A DNA stretch of 64,000 nt from Cyathus striatus (Eukaryota; Basidiomycota; Agaricomycetes; Agaricales; Nidulariaceae), in contig JAOVFP010000002.1 of the NCBI GenBank assembly GCA_025738555.1, forward strand, positions 4,526,001-4,590,000, in the 5' to 3' direction. The position numbers and the translations under genes are program-made. The notes beneath the pieces are model-generated. The model had not been told where the DNA came from. It worked only from the letters and a program-made list of their open reading frames with translations, and made no database searches. The first letter of the stretch is position 1. Every line of letters begins with the position of its first letter. Of the stretch, positions 53,861-64,000 are shown piece by piece.

Positions 53861-54395
53861 ATGCCCTCATATTATCCATCTCAAGGATCATACGCGCCGC
53901 AACCTGGAGTTGTATATACCAGCAGTTCTCATCATGGTCATGGTCATCATCACCACCACCAACCAACAGTTTATGCACCAAATGAAGCCTATTACGGTCA
54001 ACCAACCGTGTAAGTTTTAATTTCTTGAATGCGCTCTCTCATTTTTAAATGGCAGGCCTCTCTCTTGTTATTAGTGTTGCGCCTCCGATGGTCGCTTCCA
54101 CCTCCGCCCCAGTTGTAATGGTGGGTATCTTTCATCTACCTGTCATGTGTTCAGCTACATTAATGAATTTATTTAGCAACCTAGCGGCTATGGCGGACAG
54201 CAATATTATGGCCAACGCTTGCCAGTAGGCGAACGTCTGCGTCGCTTCTTCGGTCTTGCCCCAAGATCCAACTTTCGCTACAAGTCCAATAGGACAAGCT
54301 GGGGTTTCCTTGGGTATTCACGTCGGCCACGATATGTTGATGCTCGTACGGGAGGAGAGGTTGACCGACACGGGCGTCCAATCTACCGCGTCTAA
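53861..54395 (+). CDS. Small His/Tyr/Gly-rich protein, unknown function
   Basis: Three exons give 136 residues. Exon 1 starts MPSYYPSQGSYAPQPGVVYT and holds a His run (HHGHGHHHHH, residues 24-33), then QPTVYAPNEAYYGQPTV. Exon 2 is short (APPMVASTSAPVVM). Exon 3 reads QPSGYGGQQYYGQRLPVGER, then LRRFFGLAPRSNFRYKSNRT and ends RTGGEVDRHGRPIYRV with TAA at 54393-54395. Frames join cleanly at GT-AG borders near 54009, 54074-54121 and 54178. The C-terminal 50 residues are basic (many Arg) and look like a compact conserved domain, while the N-terminus resembles Pro/Tyr/Gln-rich low-complexity sequence with possible metal binding at the His run. No signal peptide or membrane segment. I do not recognise the family. 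Confidence 0.72.
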
Positions 54396-54695
54396 AATTG
54401 CTCCACCATATATATTCATACTCGACGACTCTTATGACTCTTATGAGCAGTATTTACTTTTCATTCGCTGTACATTAGTTAGCTTCGGTTTCTCTAACTT
54501 ATGATGTACGTTGACACTGTATTTTGTTATTACTGTAGTCTTTGGCTTCAATAACGCTCGTTAGAAGCAATGCTGCCATATAGTCAAATAGAATAGAAAA
54601 ATCAATTAGTAAGGTATAGTAGTAAGCGTGAAAGTGAAGATGTGGCAAGACCGATTCCATTATAATGCCAGCGGCCACAATTGTCTTCTGGATCC

Positions 54696-57600
54696 TTATC
54701 CCATAATGACATCTTCAGATGCCTCGTATTGTTTTATATCCCTTGCCTTAGCCCAAAGTTCTATTTGCTGCTGGATGTTTCGGACAATATCGATCACATC
54801 GTTGCGTGTTCTGACTTGGCCAGGATCATCACGAGTTCCCTCCCACAGAACAGAGAGGTTTACCTCAACCTACTATGTCGTGAGCAGTCCGCTACGGTCT
54901 CTGGAGTAAAAAAAATTACCTTTTGAGCTAATTTCCCCAATGCTTCATCCAAGGCATCACCAATAGCATCAGCTGCCTTCGTCAAGCGGCTCATCACGAC
55001 ATCTGCCCCATCATCGAAGATATTGTCTTTGCAGTCGTCGATATATCCTCGGAAGTAAGCCTAAAAGTGAAATATCGTTAAGCCGTCATGCTATAGTGCA
55101 TTCCATGATTGCCTTACCTTTTGTCGCGCTACGCTACCGGTCCCTCTCTCTTCCATAGCTCTATCATATCCCTCGATTAGCTGAGCTTGGATGTGAGGTG
55201 CCATGCTCCTAGAAACTTCTTTCTGCTCGTTGTTCATAGTTTCGCGGACTACGTCCAAAGTGTTTCTTAGCGCTACTCGTGCTTCGCCTAAGCAGAGCTC
55301 TGCCTGCATGTGCGCACGGTCTTTAAGTCCAGAAGCGGCAGACTCCTCTATATCTTTCAGCAAGCTCTCGATGGAAGAAATAACGCTAGCCTCAAATGGT
55401 GCAAATAGATCGGACTCAAAGACCTTTCCCCAAGAGTGGGCAATATTTCGGGTGAAAGGAATAACAAGCTCCACATTAAAGTCGCGCCGCCAAGTTCCAT
55501 GGCGGCGAAGGGCTACAAATTTTTTAATAGATGTAGAGGCACGCATATGTCATAAACTTACTTGCACGATACGTTGCCCAGTGCATGGAACTTGCGAAAT
55601 CATCAGTAGTCATAAGCGCTGCATCTGCAGCCTGCTCCTTTTGTCAGCAATAAAAGACCATAGATACAAGAGCACGACATACGTTGGCTGCTCCTACTCT
55701 GCATTTATCCTCAAGTCCATCTTTGAAAAGTTTCTGTAAATCATTCATACTTTTGTCGACCAGTTTTCCGAACTCCTATATGAATGAGAGTGCATATCAA
55801 TACCACTGTTTGTCCGTAATCCAAATCCAGACGGTCGCACCATGCACAGTCTTGGCGTTACTCCGACCGGATTGCCTTCTGCGTCAAGCTTGGGATCCTC
55901 CTTCTGTAGTGCATACAGTTCTGCACCTCCTTCGATTCTCTCTAGGATTTCTTGAAATGGATCGTTGAAAGCGACACCGTATTGATTGACATCGTTGATT
56001 TGATCATTATCGAGTTCGCTAGCCCACCGGCTCCTTAAGCTTTCACGATCGGCAACGGTGACATCGCCTATACCTTGAACATAAGATTGTATACTGTTGG
56101 CGAAAGTCTTCAAGTTCGTCAAGAAATTTCGTGCTGCGCGCTCTCTTGAGGAAATGGTCAGTTGATGGCACCATTTCTGTAAATCTGGTATTCCCGTATC
56201 TTGGATATTGGAAAAGCAGCTGGGCTCGCCGTCGCCTTTCACTTGGCCTGCAACAGTTTTAGTTTGAAAGATCGGGAATGATATTAAGCTTGCAAACCTT
56301 TTAACCGAATGTAGTCACGACTAGAGCAAGTGAAAACAGGAAGGTCAATAGCATCATAATCTAGCAGGTACGCATTAAATAATCCGTACAAATGAGAATT
56401 AAGTGATATATTTACCCCTAATGTTAATTGAAGGATTGAGCCATTAGGATCTCGTTGCTCGGCAGCAGCATCTAAAGACGCGTTAATACGCATATGACGA
56501 TAATTACTTCTGATATGTTACCATCTAGGTCCTTCAAGCCTACTCGAAAATCTTCTTTCAAGACATCGCGTGAAAACTATATTCAATAATGAGTCATTGT
56601 TCCAACTCTATTATAAATGGAACAAGCATGCCTCTGATCTTTTCAAAGAACAGAAGGCATTCTTATCCTTCTGGGTCCGTGCAATGTTTTTAGTGATCGT
56701 AGCCAGTTCGTCTCGGGCTGCTTTTTTCTGTTGGCGTGCTGCATTTAAGCGTTCTCGCGTAGCCTTCAAAGATTCCTTTGTTAGATTTATCATGCTTTGT
56801 AGCGATTCTTCAGTGACAGATCCATTCTCCCAATCTGCCTCATCTTCATCATCCTCGTTTTCCGAGCTCGATACCTTAATGCTGTCATCTTCACTATCCG
56901 AGTCGTTTGAGTGGTCAGACGCCGTGAAATAGTCATCGTTGTCACTAAGGTCCAGAGAGCTTCGTCGTCGTTTACTAGATCCTTTCTTGCCTTCATGAGG
57001 GTTCTTTCTCTTCTTGGCGTGTGGGGCCGTCAAGATTGGCGTGAACGACTCCCCACTCTTCAATGCATCGTAGTGAGCCTCGTACTCCCGAAGGTAGTTA
57101 CGAATATTGTCTAGCTCAGACTCCACATCTACTATGGACATCAGCAGATAGTGGCAGACCAAACTTGAGACACACCTCTAGCGACTTTCTCGGCGGAAGA
57201 TTTCTTTCTCTTACAGTGAGACATATCCTCCTGCAACTGCTCAATTTTCTCTTCGATTACTTCTAACTCCGGATCTTCCTCCAGGTGGAGAGCTCGAATA
57301 ACCTCTGAACAAGATATATCATCGCATTTACTTGCTGTATTTGATAAGTATCCATGGATCCACATGCAATTATTAAAGCAGACAAACCAATAAAAGTAAT
57401 GGTATGGTCATCATAACTGGTGGAAAAATAAGAAGCTGATAGTACAAGTTAGAGGAGATACACACTTTCCATCTTTGATAATTCAGGCCGAAGTTTCAAT
57501 TAATGAAAATAAATGGTTTCATGTGTATACAGACATACCCACTATTTCGAAACATGGTCAATGGGATGCAGAACATGTTGATGGACCGCACTCACTCATC

Positions 57601-59448
57601 AGCTGCATCTTAAAAGCATCTCCGAGTAGATCTAAACCAGTATAAATACTCGTTTAAGTAGATAATATGAAATATCTAACCTCTAGCAGTCTTGTCATCC
57701 ACAGCACGGGTAATAGGTGCCAGGATCCAGATACAATTACACTTCTTCATGTAATCTTTTGCTATGTTGTTTCGGGCAGCGTTGGCGTCCGCAACACCTA
57801 GAGCAAATATATTAGAATCAATACATACGAAACACTTTATCCTCACCGGGCAAATCAACAAGAATGGCGCCTGTGGACAGTGCAGGCGCTGAGCAGCGCA
57901 CATTAACCTGTCGGATGAGAGGCCATAATGCGGGTGCGTCTGCATCGTTCTGCGCTTCTTTTTCTCTCGTTCTGCAACTGGCACCAGTGGCTTCCCGCAC
58001 CTTATCCATAAGACTTTTCTCCTTAGACTTCCCTTTGTCCCTATCTCTCTTATCGCCGCGTCTTTGATCCTTGGAATCGATATACCTCGCAATATCTTTG
58101 GCGAAAGTTTTTGAATCCTTTGCCACGATTTTCTTGGTGGTTCCCAAGATTTGAGAAATTTCTGTTCATAATTGTAGGCGAAATCGTTATCATTCAAATT
58201 GTAAAAACTGACTGGGATCGCACGCCATTATCTGATCAACCGACATTTTTACCAGACGCTCTTGTAAGACTGTAGGATATACAGCATGCACCTTGCCAAC
58301 GACGAGTTAAATAAGATTATAATGCCCAAATGGTTACTTGTACATACCTTTGACCAAGCAATTCCGGCATCGCTCTTCAGATCACTACTACGCTTGACGT
58401 TACCATCCTCATCTAATAAATCATGCATTAGGACGCCCAATTCCTGACGCCATTCTTGTTCTGAAAGAAATGAAACATCTGCATCTATACTGTTTTTGCC
58501 GTGATATGAGATCTCCGTTACAACGGCTGTACACGCTAAAATAGACAATTAGGACATAAAGATATATGCATCAATAAGACCAACCCCGCATGCCGCTTGT
58601 AGGCACGATGTTATCTGCAAGTATAAATTAATGTTATCCTTTCGTACTGGAATGTACTCGGTACCATCTAAAATTGCGTTAAGTATAGAGGATTTGCCTG
58701 CTCCCGTAGCTGGCGAATGATTCCACGTGTCAATGTAAACACTGGGAAAACAATACATATGACATACCTCCACACACAGCAATTAATGTTGTAGGCGCAG
58801 CTTGACCTTCAAGGCTGTAGACCGACAGTGCCTTAGATATAATTCGATTCGGAAAATGGTTACGGTTACTTTGAGATTTCACTCATCCACACTTCATGTC
58901 GCAGTTTACTGCCAAGTTTAAGACATTTCAAACCAGCTTTGATAGATTTAACCATGCCAACGCCTTGTTTTATAGCATCCTCTGGGGCATATATGATGTC
59001 TTTCGCATCATCAAAAACATCGTAAAAGGGAGTGGTTTCCTGTTCTGCTGCTGTTTCACGCCGGAGAACATCATTGTTATTTGCTATATCAGGCTTGACT
59101 GTGAATAGTTTGTTATCTTGACTGTCGTAAGCATCAATATGGCTGGTGTTTTGTGTCGAAGTACTTGCAGAGAACTAAGTGACAAATCAAGCTTAAGAAA
59201 AGGCGCGTCACGATGTAGAAATCGGAGATATTGACGTACAGAACTAGGATTAACTGGTTCCGGTTTAACATGCACTCTTTCAAGTGAAAACCTCTTGTTT
59301 ATATCCGCGGTAGTGTTTAAAGAGACCATGGTATCGCATGGTTCTGGTTTAACGTTGGCAGCACACTGAATTGTGTTAAGATTCATATCTAAGGTGGTGT
59401 TGAGGGAGGACGTACATCATTACGGATATTATTTTCTTTGTAGCCCAT
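54696..59448 (-). CDS. Large dynamin-like GTPase, nuclear GTPase SLIP-GC type
   Basis: A first short exon (ATG at 59448, MGYKENNIRND) splices to CAANVKPEPCDTMVSLNTTA; an ATG at 59386 is an alternative. The G domain: IAVCGATGAGKSSILNAILD (P-loop at about 58689-58709), NIVPTSGMRACTAVVTEISY (switch I Thr), ALSTGAILVDLPGVADANAA (DxxG), then NCIWILAPITRAVDD and TFIASKCDDISCS (G4 as SKCD). A charged insertion KDQRRGDKRDRDKGKSKEKS lies in the G domain. A long coiled region with an NLS-like KKGSSKRRRSS and an acidic stretch DSEDDSIKVSSSENEDDEDE follows. The C-terminal helical region includes RHGTWRRDFNVELVIPFTRN and AMEERGTGSVARQKAYFRGY, ending EASEDVIMG with TAA at 54696-54698. More than 1,100 residues, over 15 introns. 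Vertebrate SLIP-GC protects lymphocytes from DNA breaks; the fungal role is unknown. Confidence 0.8.
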
Positions 59449-59730
59449 TGCTACAATGAAAGTATAAGATTACTTGCCTAGATAGTACAATGTACTCGGT
59501 GAAAGTGGTGGAATGCCAAGGTAAGTAGGTCCCTATTCCACCGCGTTGCGCAACGCGTCCAAAATAAATGCAAAGAACGCGCTAGTCTCCGCACGCTCTG
59601 TCACACAGCGCTTCATGACACATGTCACATATCACAATTCAGTCTCGAGACCTTCAGGTGCCTCAAGCTCTTAGAGCTTCCAACTTCATCTTCAGAATTC
59701 GCTCATTGCAAGTTCATTGTTAACATTTAA
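59449..59730. promoter_or_regulatory. Divergent promoter with 16-bp palindrome and ACGCGT box
   Basis: 282 bp between the start codons of the SLIP-GC-like gene and the gene at 59731. It holds the perfect palindrome CGCGTTGCGCAACGCG (59542-59557), overlapping ACGCGT (59553-59558), and a nearby AACGCGCT (59577-59584). Confidence 0.55.
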
Positions 59731-61732
59731 ATGAAAACTACTACTACAACTTCATTTCCAAAACACCTTTCTTCTCTAGGAAAGCTAGACAAAGGAAAAT
59801 ATGTCGAGCAATATATACGTTCCCAGAAATCAGTCAGGGTTTTGGAGGTCATACCAGAACAAGTTAATCAAACTAGCCAGGATGCATCCAACCCACTGAG
59901 CTATCTACCTTCGACCAAGAAAAATAGCATCGTTAATGATGGATTTCGCACACCAACTTTAAAGCCACGAATTCCAAAGGTACAAATCTCAGAGTTTCCA
60001 ACTTCCTCCCTGAAGCGCAAAAATTCCCTGGATGAAGACACAGAGAAACGTGAGTCCATTTCTGATGTCAAAAAGTCAAATGCGTATCTGAACGTCTAAA
60101 CAACATTCAGGGCTTGCTAGCAGACGGCAAAGGAAGAGGGCTAAGCGTGAAATAGTCGAAAGTAAGGTGTCGAAAGGAGTAATTGGTACATTAGCCGAAT
60201 CAAAACCCGCTGCAAAATGTAAAAAAGCTCCTGATATTCCGCTGGGGCTTGCTTTAATGTACGGATTTACGACCAATAATATAGGTAGCGGTCGATTAAC
60301 CGTATGTTGTGCTATTTATTTCATGTTTTGTTTGAGACTAATAATTCAACGGTTCAGATGGAGCCCCCTTCGCGCTCTATTGGAGTGTTCTCCAAGGGAA
60401 AGTCATCCACTTCCACTAAAATAGTACGGAGCAAACTTCCTAGAAGTGATTAATATTCTTATCGAACTGACCGACTCGTTTGCTGAAGCATTAAACACAG
60501 AAACGAAGCGGACTGAATTTTCGGAGACTTCTTTTCTCAAACTTAGCAACACAAAAAAAGCCAGTGCATCGGAAGTGGTAGCTTCAGAGGACCTCGGCAA
60601 TCGAAGCCTTCGTTTACCACTAGATGTATCATTCGCTTCAGCTGCCTCGACTGCTTCTGAATCCCCCGCCCGCAGTGTGTCTGTCGTGTGGGATATTGAA
60701 AGGGAAAGTTTCACGTTTTCCGCCATTTCAGTTGCAAAGCATATACAGAAAACGGGAGTTCTTGATAGTCGTGACACGGCTTGGGTGAAACCAGAGATTA
60801 CTGGCGATTCGGACAGTTCTTCAATCTTGGACTTACCAGCTAAAAATGTCCAGCTACGTTCTGACTGTGATAGCGATGTGTCCCTTCGACCCTCAGAATC
60901 TGCTTCTCAACCGAAAATTACTCACGATATACAAATAGTTGAGGACGAGATGGAAGTAAAAGAAAGCAAGTATTTCACCTGCATTGCAGATCAGACAGCA
61001 CGTACTACCTTTGACATATCACCTGAATGTTGTGTTTTGTCTGATGGTGGCATGTGTATCCCTGACCTTCCTCTCCTTCCCAACTATTCTTGTCGCGATA
61101 CTGGGCCATCCATTCCTTCCAATGTAGACGTGCTTTTTAACACTGAGATCCTTTCGAGACATAATGACGAACTCGTAATCGATCATAGTGCGTACGCACC
61201 ATTGTCTGCTCTACAGCATGATCAGTACGTCGACAGAGGCTGTTGGCAGTATCTTGCACTACACGCTGAATCTGATGACGGCTTTATGGAGAGTCTGGAT
61301 AATTATCAATGTAACGACTACCAAGAAGATCAAGGACGTACACGTATTCCACTCGTTTGCCAGGATACTGGTCTCTATACTGATATATGCGATTCCAATA
61401 TAAACTATATGGGAAGTAATTGCGTCGCGGTCCAATCTGACTTTGACTATGATCAAATTATACACTCGGAAATTTATTTACCTCCCATCGAAGAGAATTC
61501 TGATACCTCTTACATAGACCAGCACTCTGAAACTCTCTCACGACAATCCTTCGTTCTTTCTTCCGATGCAGAGTGTTATGGCACTTCTAACGATCTATTT
61601 CCTTCAGTATGGCTTTCCTGTGATCTGCATAGTAGGACGAGTAACCGAAGACTCTACACAAATGCCAAGACAACTGTCGAGCTAGACGTTGCTAAGTCTC
61701 TGAAGAATCACTGGTTGCCACAGAAACTGTAA
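59731..61732 (+). CDS. Divergent Ser/Asp-rich protein of unknown function
   Basis: The ATG at 59731 gives MKTTTTTSFPKHLSSLGKLD, then KGKYVEQYIRSQKSVRVLEV. After an intron (about 60049-60109) a basic segment follows (RLASRRQRKRAKREIVESK, NLS-like), then KKAPDIPLGLALMYGFTTNN and IGSGRLT. The next exon begins MEPPSRSIGVFSKGKSSTST or joins to YGANFLEVINILIELTD; the joint at about 60300-60425 is unclear, because the best-looking exon ends in a frame different from the long 3' exon, unless a 40-nt intron or a longer splice is used. The 3' exon (to TAA at 61730-61732) is about 430 codons of Ser, Asp and Glu-rich sequence with many Tyr. No domain recognised. Nuclear location is suggested by the basic segment. 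Confidence 0.6.
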
Positions 61733-61836
61733 CTCTTTTCCAAAGTCATACATACAATGTACATGTCGTGGTAAGCGTATATGCGTCCCAAGTACTACAT
61801 AATGATTCTGAGCACTGACATCAACATCTCGATTAT

Positions 61837-64000
61837 TTATGCAGTATAAATAAAATATATATTCCTTGAAAAATTGTCAAGACTACCAACAGTATTGAGA
61901 TAATAGATAAACTCACTCTTTATCCGTCAAATCAGCGAACGCGTGTCTTTCTCTTTCCCTCTGGATATCTGCATCAGTCCATCCACGCCTTGCCTTCAAT
62001 TCCTCGATTTGATCTCGCTTCTTCACATTCAAACGCACATTAATGGAGCGCAGAAGGAATGATATAGCGAGCTGAACAATCAGTAAAACCATGATGGCGA
62101 CCTTCCCGGGAATATAGTTCGGTGCGTCTTTAGGCTGGAAGATTTCTGTGCCAATAATGTTCCCGATGCTAAAAGACGCTAGGGTCATCGCGTTGATAGT
62201 GCTCTTCTTGGTATGACCACTCGTGTTACTGGCATTGTAAGCGTATACGGTTGCGAGTGCACTCCCAAACGTGCCAATGAGGTAAGTAGCTAATATACTA
62301 GTTAGTAGCTCCCATATAGTTTAACGATAACATATACTCACCGAAAAGCAAAGCTCCCTTCTCACCGCTACCGTTAAGTCCGATTAACATCGCTGCATGC
62401 TGTCAGAGGATCCAGATGGCAGTAAGGAATTCGATACAAATACCTGACCCAATAATAGTAGGCACCAGCGCGAAAACAATAGGGATCATACGTTCTCCCT
62501 TTAATGAAGTCTTTAGTTTTTCAACGAAACAGCATTGAATTCAGAAGAAACCTTTTTATCAGAGTACCATCCACATAAAAGTGTCATGATGGCGGCAACG
62601 GCTCCTCCAGGTGTCGACAAAATAAGGGTTTGTTTTGACCTAAAAAAACTGATAAAAGACAAGAGGCAAAATACATGGACTACTTACGTATAGCCGAAGC
62701 TTTTAATGATTAAATTGCTGACTAGGCAATGCAAGTTGGGGAATTTAACGTAGACATAATATTGAACAACGAAAACGTACAGTTGCTAAGTGCACCATTT
62801 GGTATACTGGCTAAAAAGGCATTATATAAGTGCAATTCACCATACTCTAAAAAGTCTCACTTAGCAATGTAGTGAGCACGATCAACCATGTTCGTACATC
62901 GCTAACAGCTTCGATAATTTGAGCCTTCTTCAGCTTCTTGTTTTCAGTCCCTCCTTGATCATCACGAACCCGTTCCAAAGCCGCAATGCGCTCCTCTTGC
63001 GTGAGGAATCGAGCATGGACTGGTGAATCCGGTAGCCATATTAGCACACACACTCCGACCAAAATAGCAAGACCTCCAAGGAGAATATAAATTATCTTAT
63101 ACGGAGCCAACAATCTTCCGTCATAGAAAGAGATACCCTGGAACAAAAATATTGTCATGGATGGAAGAACAATTAGTAGAACAGGTCATACATATGCAAC
63201 AAAACCGCCGAAGATTTGAGTTATTCCATTCTAGACAAGTTCAGTGAGTGACCAGTAAGGATTTCTAACCGCCTTTATCTCACCATAACGTAGAACCAAG
63301 ATATACGAGATGCCTACTGAACGAGTTAACACAATATAGCATTCCGCAGAAGCAGTAGTCTAACCTGTTCATTTTTCTTGTAGAACATGGATATGATTAG
63401 GATGAGAATGGGGGCAACACAGCTCTCACACATTCCTAATCATGAGTATTCTTCAGCGAAGGAAGTTATATTCCATATTAGTAACTACTTACCGAGTAGA
63501 AAGCGAAGTGCGAAGAATGCGCCAAAAGAAGTACCCACAGAATGGAGCATTAAAATAATACCCCAGGCAATGATATTAAAACCTGTTATTAAAAAACGGT
63601 TGGCCAATTGACATTGACACATATCGAAGTGTTTACATGCCTAAATACTTTGCGACCTTCAGTTTCTGGGAGATGTAAACTGTGGGGAACTCCCAGAACA
63701 AAAATCCAAGGTAGAACGCTAGTGAAACAAGATTGTAGTGCTACAAACATTGAATATAATCATTAATCTCATAGACACATCAATTAACCAGCATACCTGG
63801 CCAACGATAGGCAACCCCATAATACTACGGAGGAACAATGAGATGTTCGAGGAAATATATTTGTAGACTCTCACCTTGCGTAGTTCAGCGAAGTTTTGTC
63901 ACTGAAAAGTTATGAACATTACACAAACGTAGGTCACGAATACATATCTCACAGGAATTGAGTGAAGTAAACAGCTGCACAGAGTGGAGGGATAAGAAGA
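61837..64000 (-). CDS. MFS transporter, anion:cation symporter family, N-terminus outside window
   Basis: The frame enters from the window edge with FLIPPLCAAVYFTQFL, then DKTSLNYA and IMGLPIVGQ, HYNLVSLAFYLGFLFWEFPT and VYISQKL, the first helices of a Dal5-type transporter (only a short soluble N-terminus is missing). Middle exons: QGISFYDGRLLAPYKIIYIL, IWLPDSPVHARFLTQEERI and LKKAQIIEAVSDVRTWLIVL. Late exons: NTSGHTKKSTINAMTLASFS, IGNIIGTEIFQPKDAPNYIP, GWTDADIQRERERHAFADLT. A last intron (about 61863-61915) joins DKE to NIYFIYTA with TAA at 61837-61839, a usual ending for allantoate/pantothenate-permease relatives. It is only distantly similar to the two transporters at 10.7-17.9 kb. Substrate unknown. 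Confidence 0.88.

Overview
The window is a gene-dense stretch of a filamentous basidiomycete nuclear genome, most likely an agaricomycete. Supporting points: almost every gene is broken by short (about 45-60 nt) GT-AG introns, intergenic gaps are often only 100-400 bp, and several products belong to families typical of mushroom-forming fungi (division-1 chitin synthase, BTB-domain protein of the agaricomycete type, a dynamin-like SLIP-GC-type GTPase, multiple allantoate-permease-type transporters). No prokaryotic, viral or organellar segment is seen. I reconstructed exons by hand from splice signals and reading frame, so gene ends are firm where a start or stop codon is cited, while internal exon borders are less certain.

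Layout. 1-10.2 kb: 3' part of a chitin synthase (+), a RING E3 ligase (-), a Spo12-like protein (-), a Rheb GTPase (+) and a GH2 beta-mannosidase (-). 10.6-17.9 kb: two paralogous MFS transporters pointing outward in opposite directions, with an alanyl-tRNA editing protein and a second RING ligase between them. 18.3-25.5 kb: Nem1-type phosphatase, Snf7 (ESCRT-III), ceramide synthase, U1A/U2B''-type snRNP protein and a DJ-1/Hsp31-type protein. 26.1-31 kb: an accessory-looking stretch with a 0.5-kb inverted-repeat element (MITE-like), MOB1, a 38-nt A tract, a BTB-domain gene with a polypurine minisatellite just before its start codon, and a truncated transposase-type helix-turn-helix. 31.1-42.4 kb: Dbp8 helicase, HMG-box factor, Sua5, Fmc1, an RRM protein and a long eIF4A-like protein that has lost its catalytic helicase motifs. 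42.6-54.4 kb: Elp2, then a run of mitochondrial-function genes (PPTase/AcpS, Iba57, Pet191, a GST with a possible presequence, a DUF1640 protein), then Pym, Gpn3 and a small His/Tyr/Gly-rich protein. 54.7-64 kb: a large SLIP-GC-like GTPase, a divergent lineage-restricted protein, and a third MFS transporter cut by the window end.

Most genes are housekeeping genes of separate pathways (tRNA modification: Sua5 and Elp2; ribosome biogenesis and splicing: Dbp8, U2B'', Pym; mitochondrial assembly: Fmc1, Iba57, Pet191, AcpS, DUF1640; growth and cell-cycle signalling: Rheb, Mob1, Spo12). The most unusual item is the 927-residue eIF4A-derived pseudo-helicase at 39.2-42.4 kb, in which motifs I, III, V and VI (and partly II) are replaced without gaps while the surrounding fold-defining sequence is retained.
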